A DNA stretch of 64,000 nucleotides from Methylococcales bacterium (GCA_026399015.1 JAPLRS010000029.1:111444-175443); one strand, 5' to 3'. Counted from the stretch's first letter, positions 41,032-52,087 are shown. Numbers and translations: made by a program. Notes: generated by a model from the letters alone, not told the origin.

Positions 41032-42488
41032 AATATAACGACCTGCGCGACTTTATTAAACAACTTGAAAAACAAGGTGAACTAAAGCGTATTACTCTGC
41101 CTGTCGATCCCTATTTGGAAATGACAGAGATTTGTAATCGCACCTTAAAACAAGGCGGCCCGGCTTTATTATTTGAAAATCCGACGGGTTATAACATTCC
41201 TGTATTAGGTAATTTGTTTGGCACACCGCGTCGAGTTGCAATGGGTATGGGCGCAGAATCGGTTACCGAACTACGTGGTATTGGGGAATTATTAGCCACT
41301 CTTAAAGAGCCTGAACCTCCCAAAGGCATGAAGGATGCGTGGGAGAAGTTCCCACTCTATAAACAAGTCTTAAATATGGCACCTAAATTAGTGTCATCCC
41401 CACCTTGCCAAGAAATTATTAGGGAAGGTGATGAAATTGATCTGAGCGTGTTCCCAATTCAAACTTGCTGGCCAGAAGACGCTGCACCTTTAATTACTTG
41501 GCCTTTAGTCATTACCAAAGGTCCTAATAAGGTAAGGCAAAACCTTGGCATCTATCGTATGCAAGTCATTGCCAAAAACAAAGTCATTATGCGTTGGTTA
41601 GCGCATCGTGGTGGCGCTTTAGATTTTAAAGAATTTCAAGCCGCCAACCCCGGCAAACCTTTTCCTGTTTCTGTGGCCCTGGGAGCTGATCCAGCGACTA
41701 TTTTAGCCGCAGTCACACCTGTACCTGATTCTTTATCAGAATACGCTTTTGCTGGTTTATTGCGCGGTAGTAAAACCGAAGTCGCCAAATCTATTATTAA
41801 TGATTTGCAAGTGCCGGCTAGTGCAGAGATTGTTCTTGAGGGTTTTATTTACCCTGATGAATTTGCCGCTGAAGGCCCTTACGGTGACCATACCGGTTAT
41901 TACAATGAAGTAGCAGACTTTCCGGTGTTTACGATTGAAAGAATCACCCAACGCCAAGCCCCTATATATCACAGCACTTTTACGGGCAGACCGCCCGATG
42001 AACCGGCTATTTTAGGCGTCGCGTTAAACGAAGTCTTCGTCCCTATATTACAAAAGCAATTTCCTGAAATTGTGGACTTCTATTTACCGCCGGAAGGCTG
42101 TTCCTATCGCATGGCTGTCATCAGTATGAAAAAACAATACGCGGGGCATGCAAAACGCGTCATGTTAGGCACCTGGTCATTCTTACGCCAATTCATGTAT
42201 ACCAAATTTGTCATAGTGGTTGATGATGATGTAAATGTGCGCGATTGGCAGGATGTGATATGGGCCATGACGACCCGTATGGATCCGGCCAGAGACTTAA
42301 CGATCTTAGAAAACACACCCATCGATTATCTAGACTTTGCGTCTCCGGTATCGGGGCTTGGCTCTAAAGTTGGCTTTGATGCTACCAATAAATGGCCTGG
42401 GGAAACCAATCGGGAATGGGGCAGAACTATTGTCATGACCCCTGAAGTTATTAAGAAAGTTGATGAAATGTGGGACAAACTGTTTTAA
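41028..42488 (+). CDS. ubiD: 4-hydroxy-3-polyprenylbenzoate decarboxylase UbiD
   Basis: UbiD (486 aa) decarboxylates the ubiquinone precursor using prenyl-FMN from Ubi[48 protein letters not shown] with the catalytic Glu, and [17 protein letters not shown] are all present. Overlap by ATGA with prlC implies coupled translation. Confidence 0.96.
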   Translation: MKYNDLRDFIKQLEKQGELKRITLPVDPYLEMTEICNRTLKQGGPALLFENPTGYNIPVLGNLFGTPRRVAMGMGAESVTELRGIGELLATLKEPEPPKGMKDAWEKFPLYKQVLNMAPKLVSSPPCQEIIREGDEIDLSVFPIQTCWPEDAAPLITWPLVITKGPNKVRQNLGIYRMQVIAKNKVIMRWLAHRGGALDFKEFQAANPGKPFPVSVALGADPATILAAVTPVPDSLSEYAFAGLLRGSKTEVAKSIINDLQVPASAEIVLEGFIYPDEFAAEGPYGDHTGYYNEVADFPVFTIERITQRQAPIYHSTFTGRPPDEPAILGVALNEVFVPILQKQFPEIVDFYLPPEGCSYRMAVISMKKQYAGHAKRVMLGTWSFLRQFMYTKFVIVVDDDVNVRDWQDVIWAMTTRMDPARDLTILENTPIDYLDFASPVSGLGSKVGFDATNKWPGETNREWGRTIVMTPEVIKKVDEMWDKLF

Positions 42489-42513
42489 TTGATAAACTTG
42501 GAGAAATTAAACG

Positions 42514-42906
42514 ATGAACTTGGTCATAACACCTGTTTATGTGGCGCTATTAAGCTTGGTCTTTGTATTCCTAAGCATTAGAACCATTGGTCTAAGAAGA
42601 AAAAATAAAATAGCGCTAGGCGACGGTGGCAATCTGAGTTTACAAAAAGCCACTAGGGCACATGCTAATTTTGCTGAATATACCCCGATTAGTTTATTAC
42701 TTTTAAGCATTGTTGAATTAAATGGATACAACCCAATTTTAATAAACGCTTTGGGAATCTTATTATTGATAGGAAGATGTTGCCATGCTTATGGCATCAG
42801 TAAAACAGATGAGGACTTTAAGTACAGAGTGTCAGGAATGACGATGACATTTTTCACTATCATCAGTACTAGTGTTTTAATTCTAGCTCACGCATTGTTT
42901 AAATAG
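42514..42906 (+). CDS. MAPEG-family membrane protein
   Basis: This 130-aa protein has four predicted helices, with RKATRAHANFAEYTP-like KATRAHANFAEYTPISLLLL, the conserved Arg-His-Asn-Glu motif of MAPEG proteins (glutathione-dependent eicosanoid-type membrane enzymes), and LIGRCCHAYGIS. Bacterial MAPEG proteins are often of unknown substrate. It follows ubiD by 25 bp with GGAGAAA as Shine-Dalgarno. Confidence 0.85.
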   Translation: MNLVITPVYVALLSLVFVFLSIRTIGLRRKNKIALGDGGNLSLQKATRAHANFAEYTPISLLLLSIVELNGYNPILINALGILLLIGRCCHAYGISKTDEDFKYRVSGMTMTFFTIISTSVLILAHALFK

Positions 42907-42920
42907 CAGCTTGATTCAAC

Positions 42921-42956
42921 AAAAAAAGCGGTAACAAGATTGCCTTGTTACCGCTT
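42921..42956 (-). terminator. Terminator of the PEP-CTERM gene
   Basis: AAGCGGTAACAAG (42926-42938) and its complement (42944-42956) form a 13-bp perfect stem with an ATTGC loop. On the minus strand a run of seven T follows. It also falls just after the convergent MAPEG gene, though the plus strand lacks a U-tract. Confidence 0.85.
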
Positions 42957-42993
42957 CAATTAACCCAATTGCTGAGTTTTAAGCAGCTAGAAA

Positions 42994-43644
42994 TTAAGCT
43001 TTTTTGTTACGACGTAAGCCTAAGAAACCCATAATGGCTGAACCAAATAACCAGATAGCACCAGGAACTGGCACAGCAGCCACATTGATATTATCGTAGA
43101 AAGTACCTGATGGTAATAAGATTTGAGACACACCCGACAAAGTTGTAGGTAATGACACAGTTGCCAACGCTACACCTTGGTTGTAAGCTAAATCATACAA
43201 AGTAATACCCGCTGCATCTAAAAATAACACATCATTTGGAGGTGGGTTACCAAAAGTACTATCAGGTAATTGGAACGAAAAACCACCTAAATCAGTCGGT
43301 GATGAAAAACTTAATAAAATTGGCTGTGGACGCGCATCCAGAGCATTTGCGCCACTTGGCGCAGTTCCCCAGCCTTGAAGCGAAGTATTTTCAGCAGTAG
43401 CAACAAAAGTATCGATTTGCCAATGCTCAGTGCCTGAAATTGCAATTCCATCAACATCTAAATTAGGCAAAAAAACTGCTGTATTAATTGCAATACCGCT
43501 TGCAACAGCTACTGCGTCAGTACTTGCATCTGATCCTGCAGCAATACTATCAAAGTCAATGATACTTGCTTGTGTAGATTGAGCCAACGATAAACCAAGA
43601 GCTAGCGCAATCAAAGCTTTTTTAGTCTTTAATTGATTAAACAT
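42994..43644 (-). CDS. PEP-CTERM sorted exported protein
   Basis: 216 aa with an N-terminal signal peptide (residues 1-26, cleaved after QSTQA) and a C-terminal PEP-CTERM anchor: VPVPGAIWLFGSAIMGFLGL followed by RRNKKA. Such proteins are processed and anchored by an exosortase (EpsH/XrtA type) and are linked to exopolysaccharide. The central part, rich in Asn, Asp and Gly, looks like a secreted beta-sandwich but matches no named domain I know. It sits 57 bp after the alkaline phosphatase gene on the same strand. Confidence 0.85.
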   Translation of the reverse strand: MFNQLKTKKALIALALGLSLAQSTQASIIDFDSIAAGSDASTDAVAVASGIAINTAVFLPNLDVDGIAISGTEHWQIDTFVATAENTSLQGWGTAPSGANALDARPQPILLSFSSPTDLGGFSFQLPDSTFGNPPPNDVLFLDAAGITLYDLAYNQGVALATVSLPTTLSGVSQILLPSGTFYDNINVAAVPVPGAIWLFGSAIMGFLGLRRNKKA

Positions 43645-43701
43645 TTATAACATCTCCAAAACGAGGGTGGAAAACCCACCCTCTATAGCTATTGATTTAA
43701 C

Positions 43702-45855
43702 TTATTTAGTAGTACCACCAACCACTGCTTTCATTACTGCAAAGAAAACATCAGTATTATCGATAGTACCGCCAATCTCACCCGCACCACGACCATAAGC
43801 AGTTAATGGAATGTCGCCACCACTATGAACTGCTTGTGTGCCAGGCACTTGACCCGTAATAAAGAAACCATCTGCTTGGTTATAAGGACGGCTTGATGAC
43901 ACTGAAGTATCACCCACGTTATTTCTAGGATAAGTGCTCAATGGAGCAACGCTGTTACCAGGTTGTTGTGAATCATTACTTGGATACGGACGTGTACGAT
44001 AGTTTTCATAACGGTCAGCGTTTGATCCATAACCAATTAACACTTTATAATCAGGGTCCCAAACAGTTGGGAAACCATCAGCCGCTATTGTATATTTAGG
44101 AAAACCAGCTGCTTGGTAGTTACCTACAACATTGTTACGTAATACTGGTTGACCTAAAGTAGCTGCAACAGCACTTGTCGCTGCACCATTTGTTGCAACT
44201 TCTGTAATTAAAGCCGCATCTGTTTTAGTAGATGCACCAATAATAGTCGCACCCGCACACTCATGGTCTGCTGTTACATAGATTAAAGTATCAGGGTGCG
44301 GTGTGCCCGCGAAATCACCTGTCCCATCTACATAATCTTTAGCTTTTTGCACGGCTTTATCAAATTCAACCACATCCATCATAAAACGCGTGCTGTCCAT
44401 TTCATGGGCTTGTTTATCAATAGAAGCACCTTCAACCATTAATACAAAGCCATTAGGGCTGTTAGCATCTAATACTTTAATCGCTTTAGTTGCCATCTCA
44501 TCCAACATCGGTTGATCAGGGAAACCATAATCTTCTACGATTTTAGTTGTAGCGTAACTTGGAGTAGCGCTGCTGGGTGAAGTTAAAGGATAAACACCAC
44601 GACGACCATCAATTTTATCCTTAGCGATGTTCATATTTGATAATGAGAACAAGCCTAATAATTTAGTGGGTGTACCCGCCGCATCTAAAGATGTTTTATC
44701 AGACGCATAAGTCCAACCAGCAGTTTGGAAGTCTGAAATTAAGTTACGTGTGTTATCAGTTGCGTTACCCGCAGCAATGCCCCAACCTGCTTGTAAATCA
44801 GCTGCCGCTGCATAATCAGCACCCGCAGAAGTAGAACGAGCAGAACCATTAAATGTAGTTGATGCATTGGTAGTAATGGTTGAAGGAGATGGCAAGAACC
44901 ATTTACGACCACCACCCATTAGAACTGTTAAGCCCGTTTTAGATGAATCATCTAAAAACTGATCAACAATACCAGTGCCTTTACCACGATCAGATGTATG
45001 AATAGCATTCGCCGCAGGTGTTGCGTCAAAGACGTCGGCAGTTGTTACGATACCTAATTTTTTACCTTGCGTACGCGCTAAAAATTCAGACATGTATTCC
45101 ATACGTGGACCGTCAAATGGATCCGTTGTATCATCCGGCCATACGCCTTCTTGACCTGACGCTGCTTTATTACCCGTTACATAGTTAGCCATACCCGGCG
45201 CAGAATCTGTCACGATAGTATCTAAAGATGCAGTCATAATCATCGCAGTATTCGTTAAGCTATCCATCGCTAATTTACCATTAGCTTTACCTTGTGAATA
45301 ACCTTTCGCTACGATACGGCCTGCAGTACGGTGACTTGCCCCCATACCATCACCCAACAAAATGATCACATTTTTAACTTTACGACCCGCTTGAGTAATG
45401 CCTACAACTTCAAAGTTACCTGTAGCAGTTACTGTCGTCGCATCACTTTGTGTCGCAATTGCAGTTAAAGTATGCACACCCGCTACTAAATTTGAATAAC
45501 CACGATAAGAGGCAGACACTGAGTTTGGAGTTGTACCAGTAATTGCCGTTGCAGCTACTAAAGAAGTTTTAACACCCACAGCAGGTGCTGCGTTAGCAGT
45601 GCCAACAGCTACACCATCAACCAAGAACTGTACTGAAGTAATTGTTTTGAGTGCATCTGGTTTTACAGTCGCTTGTAAGTCAAATTTTTGACCTTGAATA
45701 AAGCGAGAAATCATTGGTGTTGCAGTAACGCCACCTGTTGCGAATAATTGACTTGGCGGTGTCAATCGGCTAATAGAAAGTGCACTAGCAACATCAGCGC
45801 CCGTTAATAGTATGCCAGCAACCGCAAGGGCTAACATATTGTTACGTTTTTTCAT
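43702..45855 (-). CDS. Alkaline phosphatase with N-terminal Ig-like domain
   Basis: The product is 717 aa from ATG 45855, chosen because ACAGGA lies about six bases before it; the ATG two codons earlier overlaps that site. A signal peptide (1-25) leads to an Ig-like domain (about 40-150, with SVQFLVDGVAVGTAN) and an alkaline-phosphatase domain: IILLGDGMGASHRTAGR (metal Asp), TDSAPGMANYVTGNKAASG (catalytic Ser), TADHECAG and the C-terminal HSGGDIPL. It is likely a periplasmic or secreted phosphomonoesterase. It precedes the PEP-CTERM gene in what may be one transcript. Confidence 0.9.
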   Translation of the reverse strand: MKKRNNMLALAVAGILLTGADVASALSISRLTPPSQLFATGGVTATPMISRFIQGQKFDLQATVKPDALKTITSVQFLVDGVAVGTANAAPAVGVKTSLVAATAITGTTPNSVSASYRGYSNLVAGVHTLTAIATQSDATTVTATGNFEVVGITQAGRKVKNVIILLGDGMGASHRTAGRIVAKGYSQGKANGKLAMDSLTNTAMIMTASLDTIVTDSAPGMANYVTGNKAASGQEGVWPDDTTDPFDGPRMEYMSEFLARTQGKKLGIVTTADVFDATPAANAIHTSDRGKGTGIVDQFLDDSSKTGLTVLMGGGRKWFLPSPSTITTNASTTFNGSARSTSAGADYAAAADLQAGWGIAAGNATDNTRNLISDFQTAGWTYASDKTSLDAAGTPTKLLGLFSLSNMNIAKDKIDGRRGVYPLTSPSSATPSYATTKIVEDYGFPDQPMLDEMATKAIKVLDANSPNGFVLMVEGASIDKQAHEMDSTRFMMDVVEFDKAVQKAKDYVDGTGDFAGTPHPDTLIYVTADHECAGATIIGASTKTDAALITEVATNGAATSAVAATLGQPVLRNNVVGNYQAAGFPKYTIAADGFPTVWDPDYKVLIGYGSNADRYENYRTRPYPSNDSQQPGNSVAPLSTYPRNNVGDTSVSSSRPYNQADGFFITGQVPGTQAVHSGGDIPLTAYGRGAGEIGGTIDNTDVFFAVMKAVVGGTTK

Positions 45856-45987
45856 GATCATTCCTGTTAAAGTATCTAAAAGTAAAAAAGTAAAAAATCA
45901 ATGCCCAACACACAAACCACATCCCTATAACTATAAAATCTCCTGAAACACTACCGGCAACTAAGTCTTTAAGTCTTAATTGCCCTT

Positions 45988-46488
45988 TTATTTTTTCGGC
46001 TGTACAGACTCTTCTTCGTCTATTAATAAACGCACATAAGAAATACGGCCATTAGCCTCTTCTTTTGCGCCTAACTCCAAAGTACCCTCCAAATCCCAAA
46101 GACCAGGGCGATGAGCTAATACCTTTTCTACATCTGCTTTTGGCATATGCACAAATACCGTTGAGCCAGGTAAATAATCAGATGGACCATCTTCTTTTTC
46201 TGGAATATTTACTGGTAATGGGCTCAGCATAAAAAGACCTGCCGTAGGCTCTTCTTCAACCACCATGTAACCTTGTAGATGCACTCTTTTGCCTTTTAAG
46301 CTGAGTAACTTTTGAGTAGGCTCTAAGCCTAGTGGGCCCACGGGGGATTTATAAAACTCACGAAAACTGAGTTCTGTAGATAAAGGCACATCAGGTTTCA
46401 CCTGTTCTGGCGCTTTAATCGAATTTCCTGCACAACCTATCAACAACACTGACAAGATCCACGCTGAACAGCTAATTTTTTTAATCAT
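45988..46488 (-). CDS. Lipoprotein of unknown function (OB-fold-like)
   Basis: 166 aa. The lipobox LLIGC places the lipidated Cys at about residue 19. The folded part begins FREFYKSPVGPLGLE and contains LKGKRVHLQGYMVVEEEP and VFVHMPKADVEKVLAHRPGLWDLEGTLELG, which reads like a small OB-fold (DUF3299-like) domain. Function unknown. It lies 133 bp upstream of the phosphatase gene on the same strand. Confidence 0.6.
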   Translation of the reverse strand: MIKKISCSAWILSVLLIGCAGNSIKAPEQVKPDVPLSTELSFREFYKSPVGPLGLEPTQKLLSLKGKRVHLQGYMVVEEEPTAGLFMLSPLPVNIPEKEDGPSDYLPGSTVFVHMPKADVEKVLAHRPGLWDLEGTLELGAKEEANGRISYVRLLIDEEESVQPKK

Positions 46489-46685
46489 TTTTCAATAGCT
46501 CATTTATCATCGGTTAATATTCATCCTCGATAATAATGGCCAAACATTACATTTATATGAACGTTTCTTTAAAGTTTCTTTAATATTTCATGACAAAAGC
46601 ACGTTAAACAACTTACTTACAATCAGATAGATGCTAGCTTTTATGTTTGATATTGCGTATTTGGCTTAATTTAAAACCTCCAAGC

Positions 46686-46722
46686 AAAAAAAAAGCCCCG
46701 CACAAAGTGCGAGGCTTTTTTC
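46686..46722 (-). terminator. Terminator of the hem operon
   Basis: Arms 46691-46703 and 46707-46719 pair over 13 bp on the minus strand (one G-U) with an AAA loop; nine T follow on that strand. It lies about 23 bp after the hemY stop. Confidence 0.85.
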
Positions 46723-46744
46723 TTAAAAACAATCCGTTTAGCTT

Positions 46745-47968
46745 TTATGAATTGAACTGATTAACCAGCTCATTTGACACTAACTCTATGCCGTTCTTAT
46801 AACAAGCAATGGCGTTATCTTTATCATCTTGGGCAAACAATAAATCACCCAATAATTGATAGGCTTGCACTGTAGGTTCTGCGGCAATACTTTTGGCCAA
46901 GAAACTTTCGGCTTTAAATGTATCACCGGTCTTGATAGCTAATTTACCAATTAAGGCTAATAAAATAGCATTATCTGGATGCATATAAGCCCATTTTTCT
47001 GCCGTTTCTAACTGATTAGCAATATTTCGTGAGTCGATACTGCCATATAACACTACCAAGGCATCATCCCATGATTCTGTTACAGTATTAGCCAACTCTT
47101 CTTCAATCTGCGTGCCTAAACCGGCATTTATCATGCAAGCAAAATAAGTTGCGGCAAGCATGCCAATATTTCTTATATAAACCGGAATCTCTTGCCATAA
47201 CTGCTGTACTTCTAAAATAGTACCGGTCTTAACAATCTCTTGAAGTAATTTAGTAAAGGCCTCAATTTCAAGCTCTTTAACTTCATTTTCCATCAAGACT
47301 TGATTAGTATGCAAACTAGGTAATAAAGCCCGTAAACCCTGCCAATCGCCCAAACTTTGGTAAGTTTGGTGCATTAATTTTAAAACTGTGGCATGAGTTG
47401 GATCAATACTGTGTAAGCGCGTTAAGGTTTCTAAAGCTTGTTCAAATTGATTCCCTGATAAACTTAGTTCAGCATGAGTAAGACCAATCAGTACACTAGA
47501 GTCGGGCGAATGATCTGTGGCTTTCTTTAAATACTCATCGCGTTTATCAAAAGCACCACGCGATTGCGCCGCTCTGGCCGCTGTTAAATAATGTAACAAC
47601 GGGGCACCACTATGAGATACATGCTTGATTAAAACACTTTCAGCTCTTTCCCAATTGCCTTCTGCAGAATCCACTAAGCCCGCGATTAATGCTTCTTGAG
47701 AACGATTAAACTTTACGTTTCTACCTCGAGCCTTTAGCTTTGCCGGCAATCTTATTAGATAGCCAAGCAATCTAAAGAACACATATAAAACATAAAAAAC
47801 TATGACTTGTCCTATAGCAAAAACAACCAAAGAGGTCTCCATAGACCAATGACCAATCCCTAACAAAGCATAGCCGGGATTATCAAAATCTTGAAAGGCC
47901 GCGTTTACCAAAAAGGCCGCAACGATTGCTAATACTAAAGGCCCCAGATAATAAAATAGCTTTTTCAT
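46745..47968 (-). CDS. hemY: HemY-like TPR membrane protein
   Basis: 407 aa. Two N-terminal membrane helices (about 5-25 and 40-62) precede TPR-type helices (about 90-400). HemY of proteobacteria lies at the end of the hemCDXY block and is implicated in coordinating late heme synthesis; it is unrelated to the oxidase of the same name. It follows hemX by 10 bp. Confidence 0.9.
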   Translation of the reverse strand: MKKLFYYLGPLVLAIVAAFLVNAAFQDFDNPGYALLGIGHWSMETSLVVFAIGQVIVFYVLYVFFRLLGYLIRLPAKLKARGRNVKFNRSQEALIAGLVDSAEGNWERAESVLIKHVSHSGAPLLHYLTAARAAQSRGAFDKRDEYLKKATDHSPDSSVLIGLTHAELSLSGNQFEQALETLTRLHSIDPTHATVLKLMHQTYQSLGDWQGLRALLPSLHTNQVLMENEVKELEIEAFTKLLQEIVKTGTILEVQQLWQEIPVYIRNIGMLAATYFACMINAGLGTQIEEELANTVTESWDDALVVLYGSIDSRNIANQLETAEKWAYMHPDNAILLALIGKLAIKTGDTFKAESFLAKSIAAEPTVQAYQLLGDLLFAQDDKDNAIACYKNGIELVSNELVNQFNS

Positions 47969-47978
47969 CTAAAGTCTC

Positions 47979-49181
47979 TCATTTAACAGCTGGCTCAGCT
48001 TCTGTGGGCTTAGTAGAGCTAATTTTGTCCGCCGGCTCAGCTATTTCGACTGGTTTTACGGCCTCTGGCGCGGGCTCTTCTTGCATGGCTTTATCTGACT
48101 CAATTCTTAACTTAGTAATGTCTCTAAGCATTTTGAGTGATTTACTAATATCTGGGAATTGACTATGAATTTTAACAGTGCTGAATTGATCCAACTCATT
48201 ATTAAAATTAGCCACATCAGCGTTATCAGCAAAATGTTGTTTTACCCATTTCTTTGCATCCGCAATGCTAGATTGAAATAGAGCTTCGTTATGCTGCACT
48301 AAAGCAATTTTAACGAGCTCTAGCTTAACTTTTAATTGTTGATGAATAAACTGAGCTTCTTCTGGGGTTAAAATCTCAGTGACTTCATGCTTAGTGTGAC
48401 GAATAGTCACTACACCTTTAAGATGCGATAAAGCCGAATCTATTGCACCTTGGTCTTCAGCGCCTTTAGTTTTAACATCAGCTGGAGCTGACAAATCTTT
48501 ACCTGTGTAGGGCAATAATAAAACTAATTGATCAACTTGATCTTGCAGGGCTTGAATGGAAGCGTAGATACCTACCACATCAGGTACGACGACTTTTTTG
48601 ATTTCTGTTAACTCATGGGCAATTTCTTCACGGACTTTAAAAGTACCGGCATCACCACTTTCTCTTAAACGTTGATCAGAAGCTTCTAAGGCTTCACGCG
48701 TTGTATTAACATCACCTATTAGGTACAAACGTTCATTTGCTACGCTTAATAAATATTCTGCATCCGCAATTAACCAATCACCACGGGTTTTACCCAATTG
48801 TCTTTGCACTCCGGCAATTGAATCGTTTAAATCTTTACGGGTACTTTCAAGTTTTTCATTGTGTAACTGAGAGAAGTCAGCCAGCGTCTTAGTAAAATGA
48901 GTATCCTTACCCGCTACATTGGCTTCCATCGCCGCTATCTGCGCTTGAATTGCCGCCAACTGAGCTTGATAATCGGCAATTTGCTTGGACATCTGCCCCT
49001 TAACCTCACCACCTAAACCTTCTTGTTTATCGCGTAATTGCGTAAAAAAGTAAAAACCAGCGGCTGCTAAGGCAATAACAACAAAAAGGATAATAACCCC
49101 AAACCACAAGCCACCTTGCGAACGCCGCGCTGGCTTAGCTTCACTCTGATATTGCTGTTGTTCTTCACTCACTTCGGCCAC
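47979..49181 (-). CDS. hemX: HemX-like membrane protein
   Basis: 400 aa, starting at GTG 49181 inside the end of hemD (17-nt overlap) after a G-rich Shine-Dalgarno. One membrane span at about residues 26-46 is followed by a coiled coil and the HemX domain (WLIADAEYLLSVANERLYL). The older name uroporphyrinogen methyltransferase does not fit, as no SAM motif is present. The C-terminal tail is Glu/Pro/Lys-rich. Confidence 0.9.
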   Translation of the reverse strand: MAEVSEEQQQYQSEAKPARRSQGGLWFGVIILFVVIALAAAGFYFFTQLRDKQEGLGGEVKGQMSKQIADYQAQLAAIQAQIAAMEANVAGKDTHFTKTLADFSQLHNEKLESTRKDLNDSIAGVQRQLGKTRGDWLIADAEYLLSVANERLYLIGDVNTTREALEASDQRLRESGDAGTFKVREEIAHELTEIKKVVVPDVVGIYASIQALQDQVDQLVLLLPYTGKDLSAPADVKTKGAEDQGAIDSALSHLKGVVTIRHTKHEVTEILTPEEAQFIHQQLKVKLELVKIALVQHNEALFQSSIADAKKWVKQHFADNADVANFNNELDQFSTVKIHSQFPDISKSLKMLRDITKLRIESDKAMQEEPAPEAVKPVEIAEPADKISSTKPTEAEPAVK

Positions 49182-49956
49182 ATTCCCCCCCTGTTACACT
49201 CATTATTACTGTATCAAGAATTGCTATATCTGAAGGGCTTTCCGCCACCGCAATTCTTTTAAAGCCAATTTCGGCTGCTATTTTTCTAATTCTTTGACTT
49301 ACAACCACTAATGGCACTTCCAATAAGTGCTGTTTACAACTTTCACCTACCATCTTTAACAAATTCTGCACAGCTTCAGCACTGGTAATGGTAATAATAT
49401 CTAAACCCTGCTGTTTTAATAATTCTAAAAGTTTAGCATTATCGATACTTGGCATTACCCGTTTATAAACATCTAAATAGTCAACGCTTGCGCCTCTTGC
49501 TCGCAACACATTAGCTAATTCTTCGCGCCCACCTTGACCACGAATAATCAAAAATCGCTGGTCGTTTACCTGAGCCAATTCTGGCATTGCCAGTAACGCT
49601 TCAGTGTTAGCGCCATTTTCTGCCAATAAATCAACTACATATCCGGCCTTATTTAAAGCCAAAGCGGTAGATTTACCAATCGCCGCAATCCGTAGAGATT
49701 TAAATTTTTTTATTCTATCACTATCTGAATAGTAACCGTGCATAGTAACTGCATTAGCACTTATAAAAACCAACCAATCATAAGTCGCTAAATTAACTGA
49801 AACCACCTGTTCTGCTTCTGAATCCGTTAATTTAGCAATCTCTAAAGTAGGAAACCTAACAGCCAATCCTCCTGCAGATGCAATTAACTGACTCAAATTT
49901 TCTGCTTGATGAACTGGTCGAGTCACTAAAACAGTAGTGCCCTGCAAACTGCTCAT
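49165..49956 (-). CDS. hemD: Uroporphyrinogen-III synthase
   Basis: HemD (263 aa) closes hydroxymethylbilane to uroporphyrinogen III with inversion of ring D. The family is poorly conserved; TTVLVTRPVHQAENLSQLI at the start, VFISANAV, and ITITSAEAVQNLLKM with the conserved Ser/Thr are characteristic. It shares one base with the hemC stop (TAATG-type junction) and overlaps hemX. Confidence 0.92.
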   Translation of the reverse strand: MSSLQGTTVLVTRPVHQAENLSQLIASAGGLAVRFPTLEIAKLTDSEAEQVVSVNLATYDWLVFISANAVTMHGYYSDSDRIKKFKSLRIAAIGKSTALALNKAGYVVDLLAENGANTEALLAMPELAQVNDQRFLIIRGQGGREELANVLRARGASVDYLDVYKRVMPSIDNAKLLELLKQQGLDIITITSAEAVQNLLKMVGESCKQHLLEVPLVVVSQRIRKIAAEIGFKRIAVAESPSDIAILDTVIMSVTGGECGRSE

Positions 49957-50882
49957 TAAGCAAATAACGCTTTTAAAATTTTATCAGCACCCTGTGCGAG
50001 CAAATCTTCTGCAATTAATCGGCCTAGCGTTTCAACTTCGGCCTCAGTACCCGTTTTTTCGGCACGGTAAAGTACACTGCCATCTGGACTACCGACTAAG
50101 CCACGCATAAACACATGGCCATTCTCTAATACCGCAAAACCCGCAATAGGCACTTGGCAACCACCATTTAAACGCGTATTCATAGCGCGTTCTGCCGCCA
50201 CACATAAACCAGTGGTTTTATCGTTTAAAGCTTGTAACATTTGATTTATTTCGGCATCATCAACACGGCATTCTATGCCAATAGCCCCCTGCCCCACGGC
50301 AGGCAAACTCACATCAACAGGTAATGATTGAGTAATACGCTCAGCCATTCCCAGCCTTTTTAAACCCGCAGACGCTAAAATAATAGCATCGTAATCACCG
50401 GCATCTAATTTTGCCAAACGCGTATTAACATTACCTCTTAAAGGAATAACCTCTGCATCAGGAAAGCGCTCTTTTAACTGACATTCTCTACGTAAACTTG
50501 AGGTACCGATACGGGCATTAGCGGGTAAATCAGCTAGACTTGCAAAACGATTAGACACAAAGGCATCCGTTGGATCTTCACGTTCTAAAATAGCGGCTAA
50601 ATGTAAGCCTTCTGGAAACTCAATGGGCACATCCTTCATAGAATGTACGGCAATATCGGCATCCCCAGATAACATGCCTTCTTCTAATTCTTTAACAAAC
50701 AGACCTTTACCACCCACCTTAGCTAAAGGTGCATCCAAAATCTTATCACCGCGCGTTACCATTTTAACTAACTGCGCAGTCACTTCCGGAAATGTCTCAG
50801 TCAACAAAGCAGCCACATGTTCTGCCTGCCATAAAGCTAAAGGACTTTGACGAGTCGCAATGCGTATAATTTTCTTAGTCAA
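49956..50882 (-). CDS. hemC: Porphobilinogen deaminase
   Basis: HemC (308 aa) links four porphobilinogens to hydroxymethylbilane. [40 protein letters not shown] and [11 protein letters not shown] with the dipyrromethane-attaching Cys are all present. It is the first gene of hemCDXY. The 208-bp gap upstream, shared with pdxA, contains ACCTTATTTAAGGT (50919-50932), a small palindrome near the hemC start that might be an operator. Confidence 0.97.
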   Translation of the reverse strand: MTKKIIRIATRQSPLALWQAEHVAALLTETFPEVTAQLVKMVTRGDKILDAPLAKVGGKGLFVKELEEGMLSGDADIAVHSMKDVPIEFPEGLHLAAILEREDPTDAFVSNRFASLADLPANARIGTSSLRRECQLKERFPDAEVIPLRGNVNTRLAKLDAGDYDAIILASAGLKRLGMAERITQSLPVDVSLPAVGQGAIGIECRVDDAEINQMLQALNDKTTGLCVAAERAMNTRLNGGCQVPIAGFAVLENGHVFMRGLVGSPDGSVLYRAEKTGTEAEVETLGRLIAEDLLAQGADKILKALFA

Positions 50883-51090
50883 AAAAGCAACCTCACTACA
50901 AAAAATGCGCCTATTGTAACCTTATTTAAGGTAATGGTCTGCGTCAAGAAACACTTTATTACCACTCTATGAACAAATAGAACGCGTAATAATGTCTAAT
51001 TAATGCTTAGCAAATAACGCCGCCGGTGATTTTTAAAAACTTACGCCAATATACTGTAAAATTCATTTCTTTTTAAATACCTAACGGCTC

Positions 51091-52083
51091 ATGAGTTCTC
51101 AGCACCTCCCTCGCATAGCATTAACACCCGGAGAACCCGCCGGCATTGGTCCTGATCTTTGCCTAAAACTCGCGCAACAAGACTTACCTTACCAACTCGT
51201 TGCTATAGCAAGTGCAGAATTGTTACGCCAAAGAGCGCTGGAATTAAATCTAGCCGTTAAAATGACAGAATTTAATCCAGGTGATCAAGTAACACCCCAC
51301 ACAGCGGGCTCTTTAAGCGTACTTAATGTTGACTTAATGACACCGGTTATCTGTGGCAAAACAAATCGACTTAATAGCCCTTATGTTTTAAAAACCCTAA
51401 GCACAGCGACACAAGGCTGTATCGATGGCCTTTTTGATGCCATGGTCACCGGACCTGTTGATAAAGGCATTATTAATGATGCAGGTTTTGCTTTTAGTGG
51501 CCATACCGAATTTATTGCCGAAATAACCGGCGGACACCCTGTAATGATGTTGGCAACACCCGGCTTACGTGTTGCCTTAGCGACCACGCATTTGCCACTT
51601 AAAGACATTAGTGCGGCCATTACCCCTGAATGCTTAAACAGTGTTATTAGCATCTTAGAACAGGATTTACGCACCCGCTTTAATATTGCCAAACCTAAAA
51701 TATTAGTCTGTGGACTAAATCCGCATGCCGGCGAAAATGGTCACTTAGGCACAGAAGAAATTGAAATAATTTCGCCTGTCATCAATAATTTTAAACAACA
51801 AGGTTTTGATATTATTGGCCCACTACCTGCTGATACTTTATTTACCCCCAAATATTTAGAAACTGCCGACGCTGTGCTAGCCATGTACCATGATCAAGGC
51901 CTACCCGTACTTAAATACCAAGGCTTTGGCAATGCCGTTAATATTACTTTAGGCTTACCCATTATTCGAACTTCTGTAGATCATGGTACCGCCTTAGATC
52001 TTGCTGGCACAGGCAATGCCAATATGGGTAGCCTGCTATTTGCTTTAAAAACCGCCTTAACTATGACCTCTCAATCTTTTTGA
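51091..52083 (+). CDS. pdxA: 4-hydroxythreonine-4-phosphate dehydrogenase
   Basis: PdxA (330 aa) acts in the DXP-dependent vitamin B6 route. [14 protein letters not shown] at the start, the metal-binding [10 protein letters not shown] with its His, [13 protein letters not shown], and [12 protein letters not shown] are typical. It precedes rsmA by 4 bp, the usual pdxA-ksgA coupling. Confidence 0.97.
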   Translation: MSSQHLPRIALTPGEPAGIGPDLCLKLAQQDLPYQLVAIASAELLRQRALELNLAVKMTEFNPGDQVTPHTAGSLSVLNVDLMTPVICGKTNRLNSPYVLKTLSTATQGCIDGLFDAMVTGPVDKGIINDAGFAFSGHTEFIAEITGGHPVMMLATPGLRVALATTHLPLKDISAAITPECLNSVISILEQDLRTRFNIAKPKILVCGLNPHAGENGHLGTEEIEIISPVINNFKQQGFDIIGPLPADTLFTPKYLETADAVLAMYHDQGLPVLKYQGFGNAVNITLGLPIIRTSVDHGTALDLAGTGNANMGSLLFALKTALTMTSQSF

Positions 52084-52087
52084 TAAC

